64,000 nt of DNA, from contig NZ_CP109460.1 of assembly GCF_036227565.1 (NCBI RefSeq), forward strand, positions 3,534,001-3,598,000, in the 5' to 3' direction. The first letter of the stretch is position 1. Each line of letters opens with the position of its first letter. The translations under genes were made by a program, and so were the position numbers. The stretch comes from Streptomyces sp. NBC_01454. Its GTDB lineage: Bacteria > Actinomycetota > Actinomycetes > Streptomycetales > Streptomycetaceae. The notes beneath the pieces were generated by a model. The model saw only the letters and a program-made list of their open reading frames with translations, ran no database searches and was not told the DNA's origin. This document shows, in pieces, positions 34,157 to 41,996 of the stretch.

Positions 34157-34240
34157 GCTATCCCGATCTGGAGAACAGGGCGCTCAGGGCGCCGCATTGG
34201 GGGGTGCTGACTCCTGATGGCACGCCATCCTACCGACGCG

Positions 34241-35104
34241 TCACATCAGTTGGAGCAGCCCACGCAGCAGGTCCCGGGTCTCGGCCGGATTCGGCCCCTC
34301 TTCCTGGAGGCGGTCCATCACCCGCCCGTACTGCGCCACCTCTTCGGGCTTGTCCACATAGAGGGCGCTCGTCAGCTGCTCCAGATACACCACGTCCGGC
34401 AGTCCCGACTCCTGGAAGCCGAGCATGGTGAAGGCGCCGCTCTCGCCCGCGTGCCCGCCCAGACTGAACGGCATCACCTGCAGCCGCACATTGGGGCGCT
34501 CGGACACCTCGATCAGATGCCTCATCTGCTCACGCATCACCGCGCGTTCGCCGTACGGGCGCCGCAGCGCCGCCTCGTCCAGCACACAATGGAACTGCGC
34601 CGACCGCTCGGCCACCAGCAGCTTCTGGCGCTCCATGCGCAGCGCGACGCGGCGCTCGATCTCCGCCGGACCGGCGTCCGGCATGCCGCGTCTGACGACC
34701 GCCTGGGCGTAGTTCTCCGTCTGCAACAGCCCGTGCACGAACTGGACTTCGTAGACCCGGAGCAGCGAGGTGGCGCCTTCCAGACCGACATACGTCTGGA
34801 ACCAGCCGGGCAGCACATCGGTGTAACTGTGCCACCAGCCCGCCACATTCGCTTCCCGTGCCAGGGACAGCAGCGCCTCCCGCTCCTGCACGTCGCCGAC
34901 CCCGTACAGGGTGAGCAGATCCTCCACATCACGTGCCTTGAAGCTCACGCGGCCCAACTCCATGCGGCTGATCTTCGATTCGGACGCACGGATCGAGTAG
35001 CCGGCCGCCTCGCGGGTTATCCCGCGCGACTCACGCAGCCGGCGGAGCTGCGACCCGAGCAGGATCCGCCGCACCACCGACCCGCTCGACTCACTTGCGG
35101 ACAC
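34241..35104 (-). CDS. XRE-family regulator with DUF5753 (WhiJ-like)
   Basis: The 287-residue protein has an N-terminal HTH (GSQLRRLRESRGITREAAGYSIRASESKISRMELGR, residues 17-52) and a DUF5753 sensor-like domain. The latter includes WWHSYTDVLPGWFQTYVGLEGATSLLRVYEVQFVHGLLQTENYAQAVV. This is the architecture of WhiJ and many paralogues that pair with DUF397 (BldB-like) and AbaA-like ATPase genes and affect development in Streptomyces. It is divergent from the ATPase gene at 35419, and a 28-bp motif in their shared upstream region recurs before the DUF397 gene. Confidence 0.92.
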   Translation of the reverse strand: MSASESSGSVVRRILLGSQLRRLRESRGITREAAGYSIRASESKISRMELGRVSFKARDVEDLLTLYGVGDVQEREALLSLAREANVAGWWHSYTDVLPGWFQTYVGLEGATSLLRVYEVQFVHGLLQTENYAQAVVRRGMPDAGPAEIERRVALRMERQKLLVAERSAQFHCVLDEAALRRPYGERAVMREQMRHLIEVSERPNVRLQVMPFSLGGHAGESGAFTMLGFQESGLPDVVYLEQLTSALYVDKPEEVAQYGRVMDRLQEEGPNPAETRDLLRGLLQLM

Positions 35105-35278
35105 CTCTCAGACCCTCCTGTGACCCCACCCCGTCCAACAGAGGGCCGCAAGTCTGCCACGTTCGGGCTTCGTTGAGTGCTCATCCGGTTACGGATGTGT
35201 GAGGCCCCCGCAAGCCCTCCACACAAACCACGGGGAAGAATTCCCCTCGAACCGGTGCGTGCCCCCGCAATCACGGCA

Positions 35279-35306
35279 CGTGCACGTGCATCTGCCCTTG
35301 CATCTG
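35279..35306 (+). promoter_or_regulatory. 28-bp shared element, copy 1 (WhiJ/AbaA divergent region)
   Basis: CGTGCACGTGCATCTGC followed by CCTTGCATCTG lies in the 314-bp region between the XRE gene (minus) and the ATPase gene (plus). The same sequence with only a few changes occurs before the DUF397 gene at 36278-36305, in the same orientation relative to the downstream gene. It contains the palindrome GTGCACGTGCAC-like core and two TGCATC repeats 12 bp apart, looking like a regulator binding site. Confidence 0.7.
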
Positions 35307-35418
35307 TCTCGCACATTGGGAACCATGGGCGTCGCACGCATGCACGCTCGTGAAAGATCCGCCAGATCCGGCTGACCGGCCAGGGTCATGACGTCCGCGA
35401 ACGCCAGGAGTGCCTCGC

Positions 35419-35901
35419 ATGGGGACCAAGGTTTTGACCATGCTCGAGCCGTTATGGCAGGGCTTCCCTCCCGTCGACCCCCTGGCCGTCTCCGGATCCG
35501 CGTCCCGCACGCTCCCGCCGCGCTATGAATCGGTGCGCAGCGCACGGGCGTTCACCCGCGAGACCCTGCGGGGCTGGGATCTCGACGACCTCTTCGACTC
35601 GGTCGCCCTGGTGGTCTCCGAACTCGTCACCAACGCCCTGCGGCACGCGGTCCTCGCCGCCCCGGAGCACCACGACGCCACCCCGCCGGCCCGGCTGCAT
35701 CTGATGCGCTGGTCCACCCGGCTGGTCTGCGCCGTACGGGACCCGAGCGACGACTCCCCGGTGGCCGGCGAGGCGGACTTTGCCGCGGAGTCGGGACGCG
35801 GGCTGTATCTGGTGGACTCCTTCAGCGACAGCTGGGGCTGGCACCCGCTGGCCGGGGCCTCCCACGGCAAGATCGTGTGGGCGCTCTTCCGGCTGCCGTA
35901 G
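35419..35901 (+). CDS. ATP-binding protein, AbaA/RsbW-like histidine-kinase-type ATPase
   Basis: The 160-residue single-domain HATPase has the N box VALVVSELVTNALRHAV (E and N residues), then a CAVRDPSDD G1-like segment and the G2-like loop ESGRGLYLVDSFSDSWGW. This is the anti-sigma-factor kinase-like fold widespread in Streptomyces and found next to WhiJ- and BldB-like genes. It may act by binding partners rather than as a serine kinase. I start at ATG 35419, eight bases after AGGAG, rather than the GTG at 35410. Confidence 0.9.
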   Translation: MGTKVLTMLEPLWQGFPPVDPLAVSGSASRTLPPRYESVRSARAFTRETLRGWDLDDLFDSVALVVSELVTNALRHAVLAAPEHHDATPPARLHLMRWSTRLVCAVRDPSDDSPVAGEADFAAESGRGLYLVDSFSDSWGWHPLAGASHGKIVWALFRLP

Positions 35902-35949
35902 CCGCTACGCACACCGGGCGCACGTCATGGGCGGGCGCCCGGTTGTCGT

Positions 35950-35979
35950 GTGCCCGCGGCCCTTGCGCCGCGCGGGCAC
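35950..35979. terminator. Hairpin between convergent ATPase and DUF397 genes
   Basis: A 9-bp GC-rich stem (35950-35958 with 35971-35979) abuts the DUF397 stop codon and can end transcripts from both sides. Confidence 0.65.
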
Positions 35980-36219
35980 TCAGTCCCGTACGAGGTGGTC
36001 GAACTCCCCGTCCTTGATGCCCAGCAGCATCGCCTGGACCTCGGCCGGCGTGTAGATGAGCGCGGGGCCGTCCGGGAAGCGGGAGTTGCGGACGGCGATG
36101 TCACCCCCGGGCAGCTTGGCGAACTCCACACAGGAACCCTGGGAGTTGCTGTGCCTGCTCTTCTGCCACGCCACCTCATGGAGATCCGTGGCGGCCATGC
36201 CGTTGTATGCGTGGGGCAC
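35980..36219 (-). CDS. DUF397 protein (BldB/WhiJ-partner type)
   Basis: The 79-residue DUF397 protein begins at GTG 36219 (MPHAYNGMAATDLHEVAWQ), with GGGAG six bases ahead. It shows the family pattern WQKSRHSNSQGSCVEFAKLPGGDIAVRNSRFPDGPALIYTPAEVQAML (residues 19-66), a small beta-rich domain. These proteins partner with XRE-DUF5753 regulators and sometimes behave like antitoxins to them. The regulator and ATPase lie 760 bp away, completing the triad. Confidence 0.92.
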   Translation of the reverse strand: MPHAYNGMAATDLHEVAWQKSRHSNSQGSCVEFAKLPGGDIAVRNSRFPDGPALIYTPAEVQAMLLGIKDGEFDHLVRD

Positions 36220-36277
36220 AGGGGTCTCCCAGTGATAAATGGTGTCAACTGCCCCGGAGCATAGCCGCGTTCTCATG

Positions 36278-36305
36278 CGGATGCATGCGCAGATGCACGT
36301 GCACG
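36278..36305 (-). promoter_or_regulatory. 28-bp shared element, copy 2 (DUF397 upstream region)
   Basis: Read toward the DUF397 gene this is CGTGCACGTGCATCTGC followed by GCATGCATCCG, matching copy 1 at 35279-35306. It ends 59 bp before the DUF397 GTG. The remaining gap to the S18 gene (36306-36590) has short GGTACTGCGC repeats near 36424-36452 but no gene I can support. Confidence 0.7.
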
Positions 36306-36590
36306 ACAGCCGGTGCCGAGCCCGTCACAGCTCGTCGAGCACCACCCCGAGCCGCTCCCCCACGACCGCCCGCAGGCCACCGGCCGCAGGCCACCCGCCA
36401 CCGGCCGGGTCATGGCACGGTGCGCCGGTACTGCGCGGTACTGCGCCGGTACCTGATACGGATCACCGGGCCCGAAGCCCTCACGGACAGGGAAGAGACG
36501 TGTGCCACGGCCCCGGGGTTCCAGGGCCCGGGCGATCCTCCGGCCGGCGCTGCCGTCGGCGGGCCCGGACCCTTCCCCCGGGGGCCACCC

Positions 36591-36854
36591 TCACCGTGAC
36601 GGATACGGCAGCAGCGCCATCTCCCGGGCGTTCCTGATCGCCCGGGCCAGCTGCCGCTGCTGCTGGGCGCTGACCCTGGTGATCCGGCGATGGGGGCACC
36701 TCCCGGCCGAAGGCTGGGGGAGGATTTTGCCGCGGTCCGAGAGGAACTTGCGCAGCAGATCGGTGTCCTTGTAATCGATGTACGTGACGCCCGCCGCATC
36801 CAGCGGGTTGCGGCGCGGGGTGGGCGTGCGGCGCGGGTCGTGCCGACGGGGCAT
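36591..36854 (-). CDS. rpsR: 30S ribosomal protein S18 (alternative paralogue)
   Basis: S18 binds the central domain of 16S rRNA. The 87-residue product has the family core [33 protein letters not shown] (residues 14-46) and [29 protein letters not shown]. Between them nine residues, QPSAGRCPH, are extra. They are encoded by a 27-base in-frame part of a Streptomyces mini-palindrome at 36691-36722. Ordinary S18 passes straight from ILP to RRIT-like sequence. It is the last gene of the Zur-type rpmG-rpmE-cobW-rpsR unit. Whether the insertion is tolerated is unclear; it falls in the loop before the main C-terminal helices. Confidence 0.92.
   Translation of the reverse strand: MPRRHDPRRTPTPRRNPLDAAGVTYIDYKDTDLLRKFLSDRGKILPQPSAGRCPHRRITRVSAQQQRQLARAIRNAREMALLPYPSR
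36691..36722. repeat. Mini-palindrome (interspersed Streptomyces repeat) inside the S18 gene
   Basis: The plus-strand sequence starts TGGGGGCACCTCCC, has GGCCGAAGG in the centre and ends CTGGGGGAG. It is an imperfect palindrome of about 32 bp. From memory this is a common dispersed small repeat in Streptomyces intergenic DNA; here it lies inside a ribosomal protein gene and keeps the frame. Confidence 0.75.
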
Positions 36855-36906
36855 GAGAACTTCCTTGTGCGTGCGGGGCGGCCGTCACAGGGGGACGCGG
36901 CCGCCG

Positions 36907-38055
36907 TTACGAAACGGGGTCGAGCAGTGCGTCGAAGGCGGGCGGCAGGCTCTTCCAGGACGGCGGGCCGCCCGCGTACTCGGCGTCGGTGAGCAGACAC
37001 GAGTCCAGCAGGGAGCGCAGGCCCTCGCGGTCCAGGCCGGGCGAGGTGAAGACCAGGTGCTGGGTGCGGTCGCCGTGCTCGGGATGCCAGTCCAGCGCGG
37101 CCGCGGCCCGCCGCATCGGCGGCACCAACTCCCAGGCCGCGTCCGGCAGCGCGGCCAGCCACGGCCCGGCGTTCTCCACGCACAGCGCACCGCCGGCCGC
37201 GTCCCAGGACAGCAGCGTGTCCGGGCGGTCGGCCAGCCAGAACCGGCCCCTGCTGCGGGCGGCGGCGCAGGTCAGATCCTCCAGCGCGGTGTAGAGCCGG
37301 CCGGGGTGGAAGGGGCGGGTGTGCCGCCAGACGAGGGTGCCGACGCCGTCCGCGTCGGCCTCCTGGGGCAGCAGCGCACAGGCCGGGTGCTGCCGCGCCG
37401 CGGCCGCCGCCACATCGAAGCCGGCCGTCGCCGCGGCCGCCAACTCCCCCGACGCGACGGGCACCTGGAGGGCCATCGGGTGCAGCTGGGCGAGCAGCGC
37501 GAGGTCGGCCGGCTCCGCCTCCTCCTCCCCCGCCGCGATCGCCAGCACCGGGGCGTACTCCAGCTGCCGCGCCCAGGTGTCGGCGACCGTGCGCTGGTCG
37601 GAGGCCGCGGCCGCCAGGCCCGCCTCGGTGAGGTCGTCGCCGCAGCCGAGGCACGCCAGCAGCAGGGCCGGGTCGACGGCGGTGATCACGCCGGTCAGCG
37701 CGAGGTTCTCACTGCCGCAGGAGGTGATCACCTCGGCCATGGCCTTGGGCTCGACCGAGTCCCACAGTTCGACGACCGCCAGCCGGCAGGTCCGGCCGGC
37801 GGCCAGCCGCTCCAGCTCGGGCACCAGGTCCTCGCGCAGCGCACAGCAGGCGCAGTCGTTGACCAGCGGTACATCGGCGGTGTCGAGCGTGCCGCCGGCA
37901 TCGCGGACGGTGCGCCGCACGGTGCCCTCGGCGGCCGAGGCCAGGTCGTGGTGGAGGGCGACGCTGCCGGGCACCGAGCGCAGCAGCCGCTCGACGGCGG
38001 CCCGCCGCGCGTCCGCGTGCAGACCGCCGAGCAGCACGACGTCGAGCCGCTCCAT
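36907..38055 (-). CDS. CobW/COG0523-like protein with degenerate P-loop
   Basis: The 382-residue protein aligns with the CobW/ZNG family of zinc-handling GTPases: VPLVNDCACCALREDLVPELERL carries the CxCC metal motif near residue 62, followed by LAVVELWDSVEPKAMAEVI. However, the usual GxxGxGKT P-loop is replaced by VLLGGLHADARRAAVERLL, so GTP binding is doubtful. The C-terminal part retains SRGRFWLADRPDTLLSWDAAGG, typical of CobW_C (about 270-300). It starts with ATG overlapping the L31 stop. In Zur regulons such proteins are thought to deliver or sense zinc. The lost P-loop is the main oddity. Confidence 0.85.
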   Translation of the reverse strand: MERLDVVLLGGLHADARRAAVERLLRSVPGSVALHHDLASAAEGTVRRTVRDAGGTLDTADVPLVNDCACCALREDLVPELERLAAGRTCRLAVVELWDSVEPKAMAEVITSCGSENLALTGVITAVDPALLLACLGCGDDLTEAGLAAAASDQRTVADTWARQLEYAPVLAIAAGEEEAEPADLALLAQLHPMALQVPVASGELAAAATAGFDVAAAAARQHPACALLPQEADADGVGTLVWRHTRPFHPGRLYTALEDLTCAAARSRGRFWLADRPDTLLSWDAAGGALCVENAGPWLAALPDAAWELVPPMRRAAAALDWHPEHGDRTQHLVFTSPGLDREGLRSLLDSCLLTDAEYAGGPPSWKSLPPAFDALLDPVS

Positions 38056-38306
38056 CAGCGGGCCCGCTTGCCGTACCGACGCTCGAACCGCTCGACGCGG
38101 CCCGCGGTGTCCAGCACCCGGGCGGCGCCGGTGTAGAAGGGGTGGCTCGCCGAGGAGATCTCGACGTCGATGACGGGATAGGTGTGGCCGTCCGCCCACT
38201 CGACGGTCTTGTCACTGGTGGCGGTCGACCTGGTCAGGAAGGCGACATCGGCGGCCCGGTCGCGGAAGACGACGGGCCCGTAGGCGGGGTGGAGTGCGGT
38301 CTGCAC
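38055..38306 (-). CDS. rpmE2: 50S ribosomal protein L31 type B (zinc-independent)
   Basis: The 83-residue L31B lacks the CxxC pairs of zinc-binding L31. It shows [23 protein letters not shown] and [26 protein letters not shown], the type B hallmark. Under zinc starvation it replaces the zinc form. The GTG start lies 5 bp after the L33 stop, and its own stop overlaps the CobW-like start. Confidence 0.95.
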   Translation of the reverse strand: MQTALHPAYGPVVFRDRAADVAFLTRSTATSDKTVEWADGHTYPVIDVEISSASHPFYTGAARVLDTAGRVERFERRYGKRAR

Positions 38307-38311
38307 GGTGC

Positions 38312-38476
38312 TCAGCGCTCCTCTCGGAAAGCGACGTGACGGCCGGCCACCGGGTCGTACTTGCGCAGTTCCAGGCGGTCGGGGTCGTTACGGCGGTTCT
38401 TGCGGGTGACGTAGGTGTAGCCCGTGCCGGCGGTGGACCGGAGCTTGACGACCGGGCGTAGTTCGTTGCGAGCCAT
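38312..38476 (-). CDS. rpmG: 50S ribosomal protein L33 (zinc-independent)
   Basis: The 54-residue L33 begins [20 protein letters not shown] and contains [22 protein letters not shown], ending HVAFREER. It has no cysteines, so it is the C-minus paralogue. It is the first gene of the minus-strand unit, directly beside the Zur-box (the ATG is 13 bp from it). Confidence 0.95.
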   Translation of the reverse strand: MARNELRPVVKLRSTAGTGYTYVTRKNRRNDPDRLELRKYDPVAGRHVAFREER

Positions 38477-38488
38477 GTGGGTAGTATA

Positions 38489-38509
38489 CGGAAATGGTTT
38501 CCATTTTCA
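38489..38509. promoter_or_regulatory. Zur-box between divergent ribosomal protein operons
   Basis: On the minus strand TGAAAATG-N5-CATTTCCG is a 21-bp dyad matching the actinobacterial Zur consensus TGAAAATG-N5-CATTTTCA in 14 of 16 arm positions. It lies between rpmG (minus) and rpmB (plus), in the only AT-rich pocket here, so zinc-loaded Zur would repress both. Confidence 0.85.
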
Positions 38510-38549
38510 ATAGCCTCGCACCGGGGGCTCCGACCGGAAGGACCGCACC

Positions 38550-38786
38550 GTGTCCGCCCACTGCCAGCTGACCGGCCGCACGCCGGGCTTCGGCAATGCC
38601 GTCTCCCACTCCCACCGCCGCACCCCGCGCCGCTTCGACCCCAACATCCAGCGCAAGCGCTACTGGCTGCCGAGCGAGGGCCGGCACATCCGGCTCACCC
38701 TGAGCGCCAAGGGCCTCAAGACCGTCGACGTCATCGGGATCGAGGCGGCCGTCGCCCGCATCCGCGCCCGGGGGGAGAAGGTCTGA
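38550..38786 (+). CDS. rpmB: 50S ribosomal protein L28 (zinc-independent paralogue)
   Basis: The 78-residue L28 has [56 protein letters not shown] (residues 5-60). It has only the N-terminal single Cys rather than paired zinc ligands. The GTG at 38550 has GGAAGGA upstream. Its TGA overlaps the rpsN ATG, so the two are translationally coupled. Confidence 0.95.
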   Translation: MSAHCQLTGRTPGFGNAVSHSHRRTPRRFDPNIQRKRYWLPSEGRHIRLTLSAKGLKTVDVIGIEAAVARIRARGEKV

Positions 38787-39091
38787 TGGCCAAGCAGAGC
38801 AAGATCGCAAAGGACGCGAAGCGCCGCGCGACGGTGGCCCGCTACGCGGCCCGCCGCGCCGTCCTCAAGTCCGTCCTGCGCAGTCCGCACACCCCCGAGG
38901 AGGAGCGCACCGCCGCCCGCCGCGAGCTGTCCCGCCAGCCGCGGGACGCCAGCGCCACCCGGGTACGCAACCGCGACGCCGTCGACGGCCGCCCGCGCGG
39001 CTATTTCCGGACCTTCGGCCTGTCCCGCGTACGGCTGCGCGAGCAGGCGCACGCGGGCCACCTGCCGGGCGTCCGCAAGTCCAGCTGGTAG
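38786..39091 (+). CDS. rpsN: 30S ribosomal protein S14 (zinc-independent, long form)
   Basis: The 101-residue S14 is the long form lacking the CxxC zinc motifs of the 61-residue type Z. It begins [21 protein letters not shown] and ends [38 protein letters not shown] (residues about 65-101). It is the second gene of the plus-strand Zur unit, followed by a terminator. Confidence 0.95.
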   Translation: MAKQSKIAKDAKRRATVARYAARRAVLKSVLRSPHTPEEERTAARRELSRQPRDASATRVRNRDAVDGRPRGYFRTFGLSRVRLREQAHAGHLPGVRKSSW

Positions 39092-39100
39092 CCGCGGTCC

Positions 39101-39140
39101 GGCCGCCCGGCGCCGGGGGCGACCCCTGCACCGGGCGGCC
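39101..39140 (+). terminator. Terminator after rpsN
   Basis: A perfect 10-bp stem GGCCGCCCGG / CCGGGCGGCC (39101-39110 with 39131-39140) with a 20-base GC-rich loop lies 9 bp after the S14 stop. Confidence 0.65.
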
Positions 39141-39200
39141 CGACCGTTCGGGTAATACTGGACAGAACGTCCCCCGGCCCTGATGAAAGCGAGCGCGCCC

Positions 39201-39398
39201 ATGCTCCGCAACGCCTTCGAGCCCTGGCACCTGATCGTGGTCCTCGCGGTGCTCGTGCTGCTCTTCGGTTCCCAGAAGCTCCCCGACATGGCGCGCGGGC
39301 TCGGCCGCTCGATGCGCATCCTCAAGTCCGAGGCAAAGGCCCTCAAGGACGACGGGCCCGCCGAGGCGCCCCGCCAGGGGTCCGCGGGCGGTCACTGA
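39201..39398 (+). CDS. tatA: Sec-independent translocase protein TatA
   Basis: TatA forms the pore-like multimer of the twin-arginine pathway. The 65-residue product from ATG 39201 ([23 protein letters not shown]) has a single N-terminal membrane helix. It is followed by the hinge [23 protein letters not shown] amphipathic helix and a charged tail. An in-frame ATG 18 bases earlier would add six residues, but family members start at MLRN. No tatC is nearby, so this is an additional or stand-alone TatA. Confidence 0.93.
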   Translation: MLRNAFEPWHLIVVLAVLVLLFGSQKLPDMARGLGRSMRILKSEAKALKDDGPAEAPRQGSAGGH

Positions 39399-39419
39399 CG
39401 ACGGACCGGGCGGCCGGCC

Positions 39420-40265
39420 TCAGTGGTCGCCGCCCTCGTCGATCAGCCGCCGCACCTCGCGGTCGATCAGACCCAGCCGGGCCTCGGCGACCAGCGGCAC
39501 CGCCCGGCGCTGGCGCCGCGCCTCGGAGAGATCGACCTCGATGGTGACCAGCGCGGGCTCCCACTTGGGCGCCTGCGCCACCACCGCGCCCCGCGGGTCG
39601 ACCACCCGCGAGCCGCCCCAGAACGCCGCGCCGTGCTCATTGCCCACCCGGTTGACGAAGACCACCCAGCACTGCAGCATCTTCGCCGTATAGGACAGCA
39701 GGGTGTCCCAGTACAGGCCGGTGTCCATCGCCTCCGGATCCAGGCTCGCCGCGCTGTTGGTCGGCACGAACAGCACCTCGGCGCCGTCCTGCACCGCCAG
39801 CCACGGCAGCGCGGGCTGCCAGGCGTCATTGCACACCAGCGTCGCGCCCCGGCCGCCGCTCCTGGACTTCGTCAGGTCGTAGGCGCGCAGTGACTGCCCC
39901 GGGCTGACGTGCTTGCGCTCCTCCCAGGCCAGGTAGTTGGGGAGATACAGCTTGCGGTGGGCGTGCAGCAGCGCACCGTCCGCGTAGTGGCCCGCGGTGT
40001 TGTACGCCCGCAGGCTGGTGTGCTCGTGGAACCCGACCAGCACATCGGGGCCGAGGGTGCTGAGTTCCAGCAGCCTCGGATCGTTCGCCTCGATGGATGC
40101 ATCGCGTGGCAGCACGCCCAAGTGGTAGCCGTGCAAGCTCAGTTCGGGAAAGATCACGAGATCCGCGCCCTGCGCCGCCGACTGCTCGATCTGCGCACGG
40201 GCGATGTCGAGGTTCGCCTCCACGTCACCGAGCACGCAGTCCGTCTGCGCCAGCGCAATGAGCAT
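39420..40265 (-). CDS. Carbon-nitrogen hydrolase (nitrilase superfamily amidase)
   Basis: The 281-residue protein has the Glu-Lys-Cys triad: LVIFPELSLHGY (Glu, about residue 41), HAHRKLYLPNYLAWEERKHVSPG (Lys, about 106) and ATLVCNDAWQPALPWL (Cys, about 145). The Cys box CNDAW rather than CYDxRF places it in an atypical branch of the superfamily. The substrate, an amide or N-carbamoyl compound, is unknown. It converges with tatA at its 3' end. Confidence 0.9.
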   Translation of the reverse strand: MLIALAQTDCVLGDVEANLDIARAQIEQSAAQGADLVIFPELSLHGYHLGVLPRDASIEANDPRLLELSTLGPDVLVGFHEHTSLRAYNTAGHYADGALLHAHRKLYLPNYLAWEERKHVSPGQSLRAYDLTKSRSGGRGATLVCNDAWQPALPWLAVQDGAEVLFVPTNSAASLDPEAMDTGLYWDTLLSYTAKMLQCWVVFVNRVGNEHGAAFWGGSRVVDPRGAVVAQAPKWEPALVTIEVDLSEARRQRRAVPLVAEARLGLIDREVRRLIDEGGDH

Positions 40266-40387
40266 GTCCCCACCTCATCGACCGATCGCTTTTGCGGCCT
40301 TCATCCCTATTTTGCCAGAGGCGGCCGGACGCGGCACGGCTCGGCCTCGCTGACGTGTCCGGCCCGCGTGGGCGGGGTGCGCGGCCC

Positions 40388-40430
40388 CGGCGGCCCGGGC
40401 CGGGCGGCCGGATGCGCCCGGCCCGGCCGC
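40388..40430 (-). terminator. Terminator after long chaplin
   Basis: A 16-bp GC stem (40388-40404 with 40415-40430, one bulged C) lies 6 bp after the chaplin stop. Confidence 0.7.
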
Positions 40431-40436
40431 CGGCGC

Positions 40437-41045
40437 TCACCCGCGGCGCGGTCGGTTCCTGCGCAGCAGCAGCACCCCGCCCGCCAGCAGGCCGCCGCCC
40501 GCCGCGGCGACCGCCGCCAGCTCGTCCACGCCGGTGGACGCCAGCAGCGGGGTGTCCGCCGACTCCCTGGCCCGCGATACGGCGTCCACATGCGCCTCCC
40601 GTGCAGGGTGCCCGGCGGGCCGGGAGGCATGCTCCACCGGCGCCGGGCCAGGGCGCTCGGCCCGTTCCGTACCCGGGCGCCGCGCCGGCTCGGCGCGCTC
40701 CGCCGGCTCGGGGGCCGTCCGGTGCACCCCCGGGGCTTCCGCCGTCCGCGGTGCCCTCTGGACCCCCGGAGACCGCCGCCCCGAGAGCGGTTGCCGAACG
40801 CCCGGCGCACCGTTCCCGCACGAGTTGCCCATCGCCGGGTTGAGCGCCGCGCCCGCGTCCACCGAATTGCCACACGCATTGACCGGGGTGTCCACGGTCA
40901 CCTGGATGCTGTTCCCGGACAGCACCCCGGGAGAGTTCGTGGTGCTCCCCCCGGCGCCGGCATCCGCGTACGCCGTGCCGCAGCTCGCGCCGAGCACACC
41001 GGACGCCGCCACCACGAACATGCACGCCTTAAGGCTCTGTCGCAT
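40437..41045 (-). CDS. Long chaplin with sortase signal (single chaplin domain)
   Basis: Chaplins are secreted amyloid-forming surfactants of aerial hyphae. This 202-residue protein has a signal peptide (MRQSLKACMFVVAASGVLGASCGTAYA region). One chaplin domain follows (about 30-78): TTNSPGVLSGNSIQVTVDTPVNACGNSV and ALNPAMGNSCGN with the conserved Cys pair. A ~90-residue Pro/Arg/Glu-rich spacer follows. The C-terminus has LLASTG, a membrane helix and RRNRPRRG, fitting the LAxTG cell-wall sorting signal. The well-known long chaplins ChpA-C carry two chaplin domains; this has one. Confidence 0.88.
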   Translation of the reverse strand: MRQSLKACMFVVAASGVLGASCGTAYADAGAGGSTTNSPGVLSGNSIQVTVDTPVNACGNSVDAGAALNPAMGNSCGNGAPGVRQPLSGRRSPGVQRAPRTAEAPGVHRTAPEPAERAEPARRPGTERAERPGPAPVEHASRPAGHPAREAHVDAVSRARESADTPLLASTGVDELAAVAAAGGGLLAGGVLLLRRNRPRRG

Positions 41046-41190
41046 CTCTCGTCCTTCCTCCGCAGTCATGGCGCACGGACCGCCGCCCGCCGCTCCCCCG
41101 TGCCGCTCGCACGACCGGGCGGCCGGCAGCGCATACGCGGCGCCGACCGCCCGGAGACACAAGCGGTGGAAATGTCCCGACCGTTGGTCG

Positions 41191-41595
41191 TCAGCCGTTG
41201 CCGACACCGTTCCCGGAGAGGATCGGAATGTCGTCGACGAGGTGCGACAGCGGATCGTCGCCCTTGACCTGCGACGAGTTCTCGGTGCACTGCTGGTTCT
41301 GCGCGCTGGACAGCACATTGACGTCCTGCGCCGCAATCGGCACCGCGCCGGCGAGGATTTGGAGATCCAGCTTGCCCAGACCGAGGCACGGCTGGTTCAG
41401 CGAGCCCTGGACGAGCCCGAGCTGCGTGCTCAGGTCGCCGCGCGTGGTGGAGTTGCCGTAGACCGACGCCGCCCCGTTTCCGTTGACCGTCCTGGTGCCA
41501 TGCTGGTCACCGATCGCCATGGCCTGCGGAGCGGCCATGGCAGAAATGCCGACCAACGACGCCGCCGCAGCCGCGCCCGCGATCATCTTGTTCAT
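41191..41595 (-). CDS. Rodlin 1
   Basis: Rodlins organise chaplin fibrils into the rodlet layer on aerial hyphae and spores. The 134-residue protein has a signal peptide (MNKMIAGAAAAASLVGISAMAAPQAMA region, cut after AMA). Family motifs are VNGNGAASVYGNSTTRGDLS, GLVQGSLNQPCLGLGK and NVLSSAQNQQCTENSSQVKGDDPLSHLVDDIPILSGNG (residues about 93-130), with two conserved Cys. It is one of three rodlins in 3.2 kb. Confidence 0.93.
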   Translation of the reverse strand: MNKMIAGAAAAASLVGISAMAAPQAMAIGDQHGTRTVNGNGAASVYGNSTTRGDLSTQLGLVQGSLNQPCLGLGKLDLQILAGAVPIAAQDVNVLSSAQNQQCTENSSQVKGDDPLSHLVDDIPILSGNGVGNG

Positions 41596-41996
41596 CACGA
41601 AACCCTTCAGGAGAAGGAACTCCCGACACGGGAGCCCTGTTTGAACAACCCGCCATACCGGCTTGAGTTCTGCACCATCACCCGAATAGCTGGCACGAAT
41701 CTCCCGCAAAGACATCATCGTCGCTGCGGCGGCCGGAAATGCCCCAATTCGCGTACCGACAATGCGACTTGTCGAGCCGGTACGTCAATTCCCTTTGCAT
41801 GCCACAGGGCCTGCGATACCGATGGAAGGATTCGCAGGCCCTGCTCAGTTTCGGACGGCATGCCAATGCCCTGGCAGCCCCATCAATCCCACAAGGGCAT
41901 TGGCAGCTTCCCTCCACACACCATTCCTAACGATCCGGCTCACCGGAGTTCAGTCACGAGCGAATAACATTTCCACTCGGGAGCCGGACAGCGGAA

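Noticed and set aside
41739..41930. A 63-residue plus-strand ORF between rodlins
   Set aside because: No ribosome site, no signal peptide and an odd composition. It falls in the AT-rich promoter region of rodlin 1.
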